Source: Sperchopsis tessellata (taxonomy: Eukaryota; Arthropoda; Insecta; Coleoptera; Hydrophilidae). Taken from it: 31,340 bases of DNA. The stretch spans positions 1 to 31,340 of the forward strand of contig JAWQRN010000327.1 in assembly GCA_033557685.1 (NCBI GenBank), given 5' to 3'. Positions 1-9,270 of this stretch are shown here, in pieces. Below the pieces are notes generated by a model, which saw only the letters and a list, made by a program, of their open reading frames with translations, was not told the DNA's origin and did not search any database. A program made the translations under genes and the position numbers. The first letter of the stretch is position 1, and each line of letters opens with the position of its first letter.

Positions 1-164
1 TCAACACCAGAATCAATGAACAGTAATATAGAAGGTACAATTTCGACGTTCCAACATCCACAGAGTCAAAATTTGCTGTTCACCTATTTATAACACATAT
101 ATACAAGATAGTGGATACATTCCTGCTTAGAAAGGTATTGGCTAGTGTTAGCTTGATCATTTGA
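1..164 (+). pseudogene. Penelope-like element, C-terminal GIY-YIG endonuclease remnant (truncated by window edge)
   Basis: Read in the frame starting at base 3, the translation begins NTRINEQ, meets a stop at 24-26, and continues with YNFDV, then SKFAVHLFITHIYK, and ends at a TGA at 162-164. The pattern of a basic TR..NE(H) helix followed by an SKFA.HL block is what I expect after the YIGQTGR motif of the GIY-YIG nuclease at the C-terminus of Penelope-like retroelements, which nicks target DNA for reverse transcription. The catalytic YIG motif itself would lie upstream of the window. The in-frame stop and the H-to-Q change at the usual EH position show it is dead. The family call is by motif memory and should be confirmed by a profile search. 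Confidence 0.55.
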
Positions 165-363
165 ATACACTGCTTTTATTAAGTATTGTATGTAACATTT
201 TTTAAATTGACATTGTACATAAATCAAAAAAGTATCAAAACTTAACATATCTATTATATTAGTGTTGTATATTATCTGGAAAAAGAAATTTGTAAAATAC
301 TTCTAAACGTACGCAAAAAAGTTATCTGAAGTTTATTGTCAAAAACTAAAAAATATAAGAAAA

Positions 364-366
<3 letters not shown>

Positions 367-402
<36 letters not shown>
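367..402. repeat. (AT)18 microsatellite, left flank of inverted-repeat element
   Basis: A perfect AT dinucleotide run of 36 bases. It lies directly left of the short inverted-repeat element at 403-615, which has a second (AT)n run on its other side. Confidence 0.97.
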
Positions 403-405
<3 letters not shown>

Positions 406-610
406 GCAGATGATTTTCGAGTTTTATCCCGCGTATGTGCTTCTTCGTTCTAAGAACAACGATCTTTTTGATAAGCTTTCGGCCCATATCCTTCGGCCAT
501 TATCATATCGGCAAGCCAGAGGCATAACGAGCGAAAGAACGAAGAAGCACATTCCTGGGAAAAAACTTGAAAATCATCACCTATATTCTACACCCACGAA
601 AGTATCCGTA

Positions 611-615
<5 letters not shown>
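403..615. mobile_element. Short inverted-repeat (MITE-like) element sandwiched between two (AT)n tracts
   Basis: The segment is about 213 bp and less AT-rich than its surroundings. Its arms at 409-451 and 536-578 are inverted copies: by hand alignment 38 of 43 positions match, with perfect cores GATGATTTTC and ATGTGCTTCTTCGTTCT. It has no coding capacity, and an open frame through it simply runs into the flanking AT repeats. Short non-coding elements with terminal inverted repeats inside a (TA)n microsatellite resemble the rice Micron type, where insertion into the repeat leaves the repeat on both sides. The right arm is followed by 37 bp of extra sequence before the right AT tract, so the true ends are uncertain. 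Confidence 0.65.

Positions 616-648
<33 letters not shown>
616..648. repeat. (AT)16 microsatellite, right flank of inverted-repeat element
   Basis: A perfect AT run of 33 bases. Its right edge runs directly into the second Penelope-like GIY-YIG remnant, so that the repeat supplies the Y-I residues just before the GQTGR motif. Confidence 0.97.
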
Positions 649-650
<2 letters not shown>

Positions 651-762
651 ACAAACCGGACGAAGCTTCAAAACCAGGACCAATGAACATTTACAGGAAT
701 ACGAAAATACATTTCTGACCACCCTTCACATTTATAAATCATCTTTAAACAATACAAACTAA
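646..762 (+). pseudogene. Penelope-like element, second GIY-YIG endonuclease fragment
   Basis: The frame from 646 reads IGQTGRSFKTRTNEHLQEY and then diverges, ending at TAA 760-762. Together with the preceding tat/ata codons this gives a clear YIGQTGRSF(K)TR..EH signature, the catalytic block of the GIY-YIG nuclease with its conserved glycine, arginine and downstream EH. The start of this copy overlaps in homology with the remnant at 3-60 (TR.NE), so the two are partial copies of one family about 650 bp apart. Everything upstream of the motif has been replaced by the AT tract. The tail contains a short HL block (TTLHIYKSSL) but not the full C-terminus. No reverse transcriptase domain was found nearby. 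Confidence 0.6.
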
Positions 763-3133
763 GAGACATGTTAATAACAATGAATTAAATTGTGTAGACG
801 ATCAGCCAGAGCTAAGTAAGTTCCCCCCTCCGGGCCCCTATTCAATCCCCGAAAGTTTGTACTCAAATAAACTGTAGATTTAACAATGTATATATGTTTA
901 TTGAAGTTAAATTTTTGCCAATGTTTTAAAAGATGAAACGCGTCAACTGAATAAAATATATGTGAAATTTTAACTAGGTATTTTCTTAACACTATTCAAT
1001 GAGGATGTTTGCTATCTTTTTGAGTTCTACATAAAACTATCCTAAGATTCCTTACTATCTGGAAAATAACTATTGATATTTTTTGTGCAATGTGGTCTGA
1101 AGTTGTTACCTTCAGTTATACATCAGTGTGTGTAAGAGTTCAAAATAATGAGTAGCCCAATGCATCATGGGCTTTTCTACTCATACAGAAAGGAAATTAC
1201 ATCAGAAAATTCTACCTAAATGGGGAACTGAAAATATCGATGAATATTAAAATGCTGTAGAAAGCACTTAATTCGAGGTCATCAAAAGTATCCAATAAAT
1301 AGAACTGCGTCCAGTAATAATCAAAAAAAGTAGAGCTGATAATTTGCTTAGTTTCTTCTGACCCGAATAGAACTTTTTCATATCCTCCACCAACAAATGC
1401 AAATCAAAATTACGAAAGAGGTACAGAAATATTTTAAGTAATTGCAAATTAGACCAGTTAATGCGTGGGTAAATATCAAAAATAATCAAATGTATTGCCT
1501 GGCAACTACAGCGAGGGATTGACATACCTAAATTTCATCTGCTATAAATATAGCTTTTATAGAAGTGAAGGAATCATTACTTTTTTTTATTTTCATAATA
1601 CAACTAAATTTGTTTCCTTATAACCATACATCAAATAACTTCCTAATGATGCAGCAAAATAGTATTCTTTCTAAACCTACTATAGCAGCCCTTGAACGTT
1701 TAAAGCACGCTAAGGTGTGTGGTATTTACCCAGGCCACACTAGACTGGTGTGAAGATAGTCTCGGCAACCATTTAATATATGCGCATTGCATAACATAAA
1801 TCAAAACAAGCCTATACAATGACAGTGACTGAACAAAGACCTACACAGAGAGTAAAATATTATTGCCATTCGCCTTAAATCTATTAAAATTTAATTAAAT
1901 AAAGAGAATGTCACCAGTTGAAGCGGTCCCTTTACTGTCAACTAAAGACAATGTATGCATTATTGTAGCACATTGTTTTATTAGCAAGCAATAATTTGTC
2001 ATAGGCACTTGTTTATAACTTACACATACATAATTGAGTGTCTGGTAGCTTATACATGGTCACTTAGTGCAGTGTGGGAGGTTTGAGAACCACTCCGCAG
2101 CAGTGCCTGTCGAGCATTTGTTTCAACTTGTGCCTTTCTTTGAATCCATTGTGATATATTACACTATAAATTAAGAGCTATGTGGGTAATTGTATTCATA
2201 GTCTCCTAGGTATGCATGTGTATGTGTGGATACTTGGAGAAAACAGCAATTAATACGGCTACTTGGATAATGGAAACTTTATGACCTCTGACACAAGAGT
2301 TTTGCTACACCCTCGCCTGTTACTGAGAACGTTTTCGCAAGATGTATTATTATTACGTTTGCATATCTTTTGAACTCTACTTTGAAAATCAGTAAGTGAC
2401 TACAGACATGGAAAGTTATAAGAAAACTTCCGCCATCAATTGATATGATTTTAGATAAGCCTTTCTAACGCTACCGGATTTTAACCTTTGAACTGGTGAA
2501 CTTTTAAGTTTGACATGAAATATTGAGTCGAATAAATTACCGCGAAGTGCGTGCAATTGCCCTTAGGTGCAATTATATTTTCAAAATTTGTTTTAGTGAT
2601 TGCAAGAAAGTTTGAGATAATTTTATCATATTTTTTCAGAAGCGTGTATTAATAAAACAACAACTGTGTAATAATATCTTTATTACTCCAAAACTCGATC
2701 TCGGCCACTTCGCAAATTATTTGGGATTCAAATCTAAAAAAAATCCGTATGTCTATCAATTTAGAACTATGTTGTGTTTCTAAGTGAGGCATGACTGTCA
2801 TGGACAGAATTGTGAACGTTAAAGGGCCTGTCTTGTCTACCCCTTATTTTCACAGACACATAATAGGCCACCGTTTAAGTAGGAGTAGAAATATAGGTTT
2901 AATATTTAGTAGGATACACCATTAATTCGTATTAAAAATAAAATTAAGCCTTTAACGAATTACAGACTGAATATTTGTACCAAATCGGAGAGCAATTATT
3001 TTATGGATTATTTGCGGCAATGATATGTTATAAAGAATAATGTAATTTAAAATAATTGTTTTCCACAAACCCATTAAAGGTTTAAGGATATTGTTATATG
3101 GCAGGATTTTATTTTATATAAACAAAAGTAAGT
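763..3133. other. Gene-free AT-rich stretch
   Basis: No coding region, RNA gene or clear repeat recognised. Open frames here are short and read like random AT-rich sequence. A small GC-rich patch at about 820-850 has C- and G-runs but no structure I can name. Confidence 0.6.
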
Positions 3134-3243
3134 TTGCGAGACCTACCGAAGATGTCAGCTGTACGACGTAGCTATTTCACTACTTGCTATGTACATCTTT
3201 ATCGCCATTGGAAAGCTAGCTAACATCTACAGCAATCTCGCAA
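3134..3243. repeat. Imperfect 110-bp inverted repeat (hairpin)
   Basis: The ends TTGCGAGA and TCTCGCAA are exact reverse complements. Further in, AGATGT(C/T)AGCT pairs with AGCTAACATCT. Between these blocks is a 7-8 bp unmatched segment, and the central part is unpaired. The sequence is richer in G and C than its surroundings. It may be a tiny non-autonomous element or a relic of one; no target-site duplication was identified. Confidence 0.5.
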
Positions 3244-3642
3244 GTTAAGGAATTTAAAGGAATTTCGTCTCCGCCGCTCTAGCCGATGCAAACAACGAAT
3301 CTTAACAGTGGAGATTTTAAGCCAATTGTTCAGTAAACTTTGAGACTGGAATACTATTACCCAGTATTTTAGCAAAGCCTGCTGATTTTTTGTCCAAATT
3401 TGTTTTATCTATGTTATATGTTATACAGTGCATGTCAAGGTATTCTATTTCATTTACTTCAGTTAGATGAGACCTATTCAGTAGAAAGCAGGGTCATGTT
3501 TCCCTTTCGTGGCAAAGGTAACACAGGAATGCTTATTTTTATTTGCATTCACATGCTACTTCTGCAGCCAACTTTGGATAATATTAAAGAACTTCTGAGG
3601 AACCCCAGTATAGTCAGTTTATATTCTGAATGATGCACTATT

Positions 3643-3985
3643 GTGACCGATTTTAAAACAAAAAATGCAACAAATGTCATCGACCAACCACCGTATTCGC
3701 TTGATATGGCTCCGCGCGACTTCTTTTTATTTCCCAAATTCAAATTGCTATTACGTGGTACTCGTTTTGAGTCGATTGAAGCCATTAAAGAATATTCGTT
3801 GAAGGAACTGTAGGCTATACCGGAAAGCGCCTATAAAAAATGTTTCAAAGAATGGAAGAAACGATTGCAGATGTGTGTTGTATCTAATGGGGCCTACTTT
3901 GAAGGCAACAAAATGAATATTGATGATTCAATGGAAAATCTGTGTTTTATTTAATAATTCCCGGTACTTTTTTAACAGAATGTAT
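3643..3985 (+). pseudogene. Mariner-family transposase, 3' remnant with adjoining terminal sequence
   Basis: The frame from 3649 to the TAA at 3952-3954 reads DFKTKNATNVIDQPPYS, then LDMAPRDFFLFPKFK, then RGTRFESIEAIKEYSLKEL, and ends with a W-x3-R-x2-M-C and GAYFEG block. This is the C-terminal third of a mariner transposase. The D of APRD at 3718-3720 corresponds to the third catalytic aspartate of the DD34D triad. An in-frame TAG at 3811-3813 breaks the protein. Upstream the HDNAP block expected 34 residues earlier is absent; the sequence ahead of about 3640 is not recognisable transposase. The bases after the stop, including TTCCCGGTACTTTTTT near 3958-3973, resemble a mariner 3' terminus, but no matching left terminus was found, so the element is truncated at its 5' side. 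Confidence 0.85.
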
Positions 3986-4231
3986 GGCTGTAACTAGGCA
4001 CATCATAACTTCATCCAACTCTGTGACATTCCGTTCAATGGTACTTCCAGCGAGATGTTCTCTAAGGACATCTCAGTTTGTATTATTTGAAAATAATATT
4101 GCAGATTTTGATATTGCTGTAGTCTTGTATTTAATTGATATGCTTGAGGCAGGGATTTATTGAGGAAAAGTCATTAAAAATTTATTTGATTAATCTATCA
4201 ATTTATTAACGATTATTTAATCATTAATCCG

Positions 4232-4234
<3 letters not shown>

Positions 4235-4282
<48 letters not shown>
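4235..4282. repeat. (AT)24 microsatellite
   Basis: A perfect AT run of 48 bases, the longest in the window. AT-rich sequence with ATTAAT and ATCGAT-like words lies on both sides. Confidence 0.97.
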
Positions 4283-4285
<3 letters not shown>

Positions 4286-4327
4286 GGGTGGGGTTTTTTT
4301 TCTATATATTTATAAAATAATTGATAA

Positions 4328-4410
4328 ATCGATGTTTGATAAATATTAAAAATAATCGATGTCTGATAAATTTTAAAAATAATCGATAAATCATTAAAAG
4401 ATTCATCGAT
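4328..4410. repeat. 27-bp tandem repeat, two full units and one partial
   Basis: Units at 4328-4354 and 4355-4381 begin ATCGATGT and share TGATAAAT and TAAAAATA; they differ at two positions. A third, degenerate unit starts at 4382 with ATCGATAAATC. The repeat lies 45 bp from the (AT)24 run, and a CCGGGCC sequence follows at about 4450. Confidence 0.8.
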
Positions 4411-5626
4411 TGTTGTTTTTCAACAACCGATTGTGAAATTACACAATCGCCCGGGCCTAAATATGATTACGCTCATTCCATAATTGCCTGTAATACCTCC
4501 AACCATACAAACGCCACTAAGATGACGGCTTTTCCATTGATGGGAACCGTAGATTTTTCTTTTTCATGGTCAGTAAAATTTGTCATCCTTTAGAACTAAT
4601 AAGCCAAGATACCTCCGCGAATATAAAAATCATTCTTTACTAATAAATTATAAGAGAAACGTAGAAATAAAGTCTTTCGTTGACATTATGCTTACAATTT
4701 ACAGTTAGGTTAATATATACTTCAATTCTGCATTTTTTCTACAGTTGTCTTGTAATTAAAAAAGCGCATTGTATAAATACGTTTTCAGTATTTTAATTAT
4801 TTAACATTGCTACAGTTCCTCTGATACAAGTAACAGGCAGTTTGCACGTAACTGTCATTTGGCAATAGAGACAATACCAACATTTATTTAAATTTATATA
4901 CTAAATATGCATTTGCGTGGGTAGGATTTAGCAATTGCTAACATGGCATTGAAACCGTTTTTTTTAAATTTAGAAATAGACAAAATGATAAAATACTAAC
5001 AAAATGTATTTCCTACAACTACTTCATATACATGGCCACATATTTCTTTTCATTTGGCATTAAGAGATAAACCAGTTTGTTTAATTTTACATTGTGTAAA
5101 TACTGTCAAACATTTATAAACAAATGCTTTATTATCATAAATTTAATCGAGTCGAACGTAGACTTGGGTTATTAGACTGGAAATATTAATTAAATAATTT
5201 ATTTAGTTGTACCTGACGCGATAGGTACATTTGTGGTCCGACTTGAAGGTTACTTTGAACACCTACAACTTTTATTATAGTTATCTTAATCTCGAAATTA
5301 TAAATAACTTATATTTCATGCTAAACAACCGCGTAATAACTTGATAAATTAGTAGGAGTTTCTAAATTTCCTTATTGTTTCATTTGTGTAGATATTAATC
5401 ATGCGATTTATACAGAAGTTGAATTATAATGATAATGCATTTGCTCTAACTCGTGGACACCACCATAGTGTGTTTTGATCTGAAGTGTGGAAGAAGTTCT
5501 ATCATTATAGGACTATCCCAATTTAAATTAACTTAACTAGAAGTAACAATACGTAGTATGTTCGCCATAGATCGTAGAATATTCTATAATTTCGGAAAAT
5601 GCTTGCATAAATACCAATTTTTACGT
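4411..5626. other. Gene-free AT-rich stretch
   Basis: No gene, RNA or clear repeat recognised. Frames are short and unlike known proteins. Confidence 0.6.
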
Positions 5627-5805
5627 TGGCTAATAATCGACTAACCGAATGAACTAGATAATCGATTTAGACTAGTCGATAGTCAACTAATCGATTTTGA
5701 TTTGTCGATGGTCGACTTCGATTATGTTAACAGCGGATATTCGATTAATCTACTGGTCGACTATCGCCGTTCGATAATCAACTAGTCGAAACAAACCTAT
5801 AGTCG
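5627..5805. repeat. Cluster of TCGA-centred palindromic words
   Basis: About 180 bp contains many variants of TCGACTA, ATCGATTA and CTAGTCGA on both strands, for example at 5636-5643, 5660-5666, 5671-5679, 5690-5696, 5711-5717 and 5755-5765. Similar TTAGTCGATTA-type sequence is common in non-autonomous DNA transposons and in degenerate arthropod satellites. I cannot define a repeat unit or ends. Confidence 0.55.
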
Positions 5806-7121
5806 GTGTATTCATGCAATAATTAATTCTAAAGGAAGCTACTTTATTATTCCTACGAAAAATGATGCAAGCTAATCTGGCTTGAATGTCGGTAGTTAAA
5901 ATCCCTGGCAACGACTGACGGATATTCCTTCCGCTATATTCTGGGTCACAAAGATATCTTCGTCTGATTTAACAGAAATATATTCCAGACTAAGTATTCT
6001 TAGAAATGGTATTAAAGATGCACACTAACGAGTAATACTACAATCATGCTGTGTTTTTGTAAATAAATCAAAGCTCTATAAATGTTGAAAGCACATTGAC
6101 ATGCGATACTGAAAATTAATCACAAGATCTATCTGAACATATTTAAATTAACTGAGATGATCATTTTGATAATTTTCATTTATTTATTATATTTAGCGTT
6201 ACTAATACTATATATTAAAGTGCTTCGCTAATACGGCACTTCCCTTATATGGCGCTATTCAGTTATATTATTTTTTTTTATTTTCGGTACATGCCTAGCA
6301 GCTTCGGTGGTGAAACGAACATCAGCAGTTTTTTTTATTTCTTATTTTTACTTTTACATTATATTTCTAGCCTAGGCATTATTGCGCATTTAATATATCA
6401 TAACGGAAACTTCTTTTAAGACTTTCATATAGTCTAGTCATTGAAAAAGGTATGTGATTTGATTTCGGTGGTTATCTTGAACCAAGCCCACCTTATAAAT
6501 TAATTCTTAATAATACACATTTCAAAAGTTCTGCCGCATGATTGGAATGTCAAGATTCAGTTAAACGTTATACTAAAAATACAAAATTACATAAAAAAGC
6601 CTCTATGTACCTGGTGTTACTGGCCAGTGACGATTTTATAATAAAACGCTTTTTTGCAACGATTGCTTTCAAATGGAGTAACTGTCGGTAATGCTTGCTG
6701 GCTGGTATGTGGGTGTAGCTATTTTAAAAGGTCCCTCAAATTAGATGTCAACATCTTAAATGTAATAGACTTCCACGGTTCATATCTGTATGAATGTTGT
6801 CGTGTGGAAACCGTGTAGAGGCTTTGACAAGTTCCAACGTTTTGTCCACTGTTACAAGGGACATTTTTAAGGCGAGTGAGGTTACTTCAACGAATAAATT
6901 CATAAATGTAAACATATTTGTTTGAATTTAAAATACATATTTTTGTAAATAGAATTTCAAATTTCATGAGAACTAAAACATAATAATTACACAAAGTTGG
7001 AATGGTATTTGGAATAATAATAAATGTTGCTCAACGTATGAAAATGGACAATTTTTGATTTTTTTTTATTTCTTTCTGAATTGACAAAATTTCTAATGTA
7101 ATATCAATTCCAGACTTTATT
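5806..7121. other. Gene-free stretch with a possible pogo/Tigger-like terminus
   Basis: No gene recognised. Only a short motif at about 6215-6255, which reads TTCGCTAATACGGCACTTCC and then a CTTATATGGCG block, recalls the terminal repeats of pogo/Tigger elements. No second terminus and no transposase were seen. Confidence 0.4.
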
Positions 7122-8040
7122 TAACAATAATAAAGGAATTTTGTCGTGGAATCACAATAAAATAAAATTAAACGCAATAGCAGCTGAAACGTTTTCGGAG
7201 TTTATTCATGCAACATAATAAAATGTACAAAAACTTACATTAAACACATATATGTATAAATCACATCGCAACAAATAAGCAAAAACGTCAAATGTTCAAA
7301 AAAGAGAAAATGTAAACCAAATTCAAAATCAAGAATCATAATAAACTTACTTTGATACGTACATGGGGAAGGGATTAAAAAATGAAAGGAAAATTGTCAA
7401 AAAATAAAATGAATAACCCAAACGTGGAAAGCCAAAAGGAATAACAGAAAAAAACGAACAATGGAAAAGAAGAAGATTCGTTTTTGATAAAAATAGCAAA
7501 ATCAGGAGAACGAACACAGACGACCTAATACAGACAAAATTGAGCCATCACAACCGAATACGCATGCAAATCTTAATATAATCAAACTGTATCTGGTTAT
7601 TAAGATTATTAACAGATTTTCAGGACAACACAAGTCCAGATTTTGAAATTTTTCCACGAACGAATTATTCTCTTTGTTTTTGTTATTTTAACCAATTGTC
7701 CTTTTGAATTGTACCTATTTTCCCGTATCTGCATTGTGTTCTGTATAGTTTGTAATTGCATTTATTTACTGATAACTACCTCAGTACTTCTATTATGATA
7801 CTTGTTCTTGAATTTGGTTTTTCATTTTGTTGGTACATTTGCGGGTTCTGTTGTTTATTGTGATATACTATATAAATCTGTCTTTAGTATAAGTTTTTGT
7901 CTATTTTGTTTCATTGCTTGCCATTAAAATGTAAATTTGTAGTTTGCTAATGATGGAATATAGTCCGAAAATGTTTCCACCTCTTCTGCGTTTAATTTTA
8001 CTTTTGTGTCCAAGATATAATTCCTTTATTATTATTTTAA
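7122..8040. repeat. Long inverted repeat, about 0.9 kb, with arms of more than 400 bp
   Basis: The left arm (about 7122-7545) and the reverse complement of the right arm (about 7620-8040) match block by block in the same order: AATAATAAAGGAATT, TAAAATTAAACGCA, GAAAC(G/A)TTTTCGGA, ACAAAAACTTA, AAACCAAATTCAA followed by CAAG(A/T)ATCATAATA, and ATTCGTT followed later by CAAAATC. Blocks are separated by small indels and mismatches; I estimate about 65-70% identity overall. The centre carries an inner pair, AATCTTAATA (7570-7579) and TATTAAGATT (about 7599-7608), so the structure pairs almost to its tip. The left arm is strongly A-rich and the right arm T-rich. No terminal target duplication or transposase was found. 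It is either an old foldback element or an inverted duplication. Confidence 0.8.
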
Positions 8041-8269
8041 TAATGGATCACTATAGCTATCTTCCTATAAACTGATCTATATATACTGTATCAATGAATA
8101 TGTTTATTTATCTATTTAAACATACATATTGTAATGTTTACACGGGTTGACAAATAACAGTTCAACAAGTTTAAAATGTATGTATTTTAAAGCGTTTAGT
8201 TTAACACAATGATAAATTATACAACTGTATTCAAATTGCTATGTGTAACGACGAGCGTAACTGTGACCG

Positions 8270-8460
8270 ATAATCGACTAAACGTGTTTCTAATTTCACT
8301 TTCGAATCGACTGCCTGCTTTGTCCGGTCCGCTCTGTTTTTATATCCAGATGACAATGCTACTCGATTCTTCTGGAAAAGACGGGTTCGCAGGGGGAGGG
8401 GGGGGGGCGATCTCTTCGAAGCATATGTTGCCGTCTAGAGAAGTCTAGAATCGAGAATGT
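8270..8460. other. GC-shifted patch with a G-run
   Basis: A patch with more G and C than its surroundings, several CpG and TCGA words, and a G-rich run at 8391-8407. No coding frame is recognisable. It could be part of a solo LTR or a 5' UTR of a retroelement, but I could not identify matching ends. Confidence 0.35.
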
Positions 8461-8639
8461 TAGTACATGTTTAATATCTCCAAAACAATAAAAACTTGAT
8501 TTGAAAATATTTTTCTTTCGAAACAAAGATTGATTAATTCAAGCACTATTATTCTTAGTAGCTACGTTGAAATATGCTGAGAATCCAAAGAAAACAACTG
8601 TTCTATATCATCGACCATAGGGAGCCTATCATGCACTGA

Positions 8640-8942
8640 TCAGGGAACCGCTTTTGCAAACAGGCTACCCAGATATGACAATTTAGCGATTGTCCCAAGA
8701 ACTAGGCTTCTATGAAAAAACAAAAAAAAACTTGCAACGCTAAACATTACACCATAGTCACTAACGTCTACGGTCATAACAAATAAAACTAAACTACACA
8801 CACAGGCAAGTAATATGATTGATCTTACTCCGATAATGAAGTAAGTATAAATAGCCCATGCGTGAGAATAGTTGTTTACCTGGTATTTAGAAATATATCT
8901 ACCCACAACAAGATAAGACTTGACGGTAATGATGTTCAACAA
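8640..8942 (-). CDS. Unassigned 100-codon open frame, hydrophobic
   Basis: An ATG-started frame of 100 codons on the minus strand. The predicted protein has two hydrophobic stretches, one near residues 32-57 (around IGVRSIILLACVCSLVLFV) and one near residues 64-85, which could be membrane segments. It contains no motif that I know, and T-rich codons alone give hydrophobic residues in AT-rich DNA. There is no supporting context such as a neighbouring gene or clear splice signals. It is most likely a chance frame and is listed only because it is the longest open frame in its region. Confidence 0.12.
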   Translation of the reverse strand: MLNIITVKSYLVVGRYISKYQVNNYSHAWAIYTYFIIGVRSIILLACVCSLVLFVMTVDVSDYGVMFSVASFFLFFHRSLVLGTIAKLSYLGSLFAKAVP

Positions 8943-9210
8943 TATTTATTGTTAGCAGCCATATAAAACAGTTTAATATCCTTGGATTTTTATACACTAA
9001 AATGCATTTTAAACAGGGTAAATTTAAAACATACCTTTGAAGAAGAACTTTACTCAGGCAAACTTATAAATAGATATTTAACAATAGTAACAATGAAAAT
9101 GAAAAAAGTTAATAAAAAGGAACAAATATTTTTATGAATTGTTTAATTCGACTAAGGTAAATTATACAAGATTTTTTTTAATAGTTTGATATGTGGCAAC
9201 CATGGATAGA

Positions 9211-9270
9211 AAAGTTTCCAGAACAAAAAATTGTTGAGGCCAATTTCAAACCAAAGTTTCCAGAACAAAA
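9211..9270. repeat. 18-bp direct repeat pair
   Basis: AAAGTTTCCAGAACAAAA occurs exactly at 9211-9228 and again at 9253-9270, 42 bp apart start to start. The sequence between is unremarkable. It is probably a local slippage or repair duplication. Confidence 0.8.

Noticed and set aside
401..649. 82-codon open frame across the first (AT)n element
   Set aside because: It runs through the inverted-repeat arms and ends in Y-I dipeptides from the microsatellite; no protein motif is present.
2715..2735. GGATTCAAATC, like a tRNA B box
   Set aside because: No A box at the right distance and no cloverleaf, so no tRNA or tRNA-derived SINE is supported.
3400..3633. 77-codon frame in phase with the mariner remnant
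   Set aside because: GILFHLLQLDET faintly recalls a mariner block, but its distance to the APRD motif is wrong and the HDNAP block is absent, so I did not extend the transposase call.
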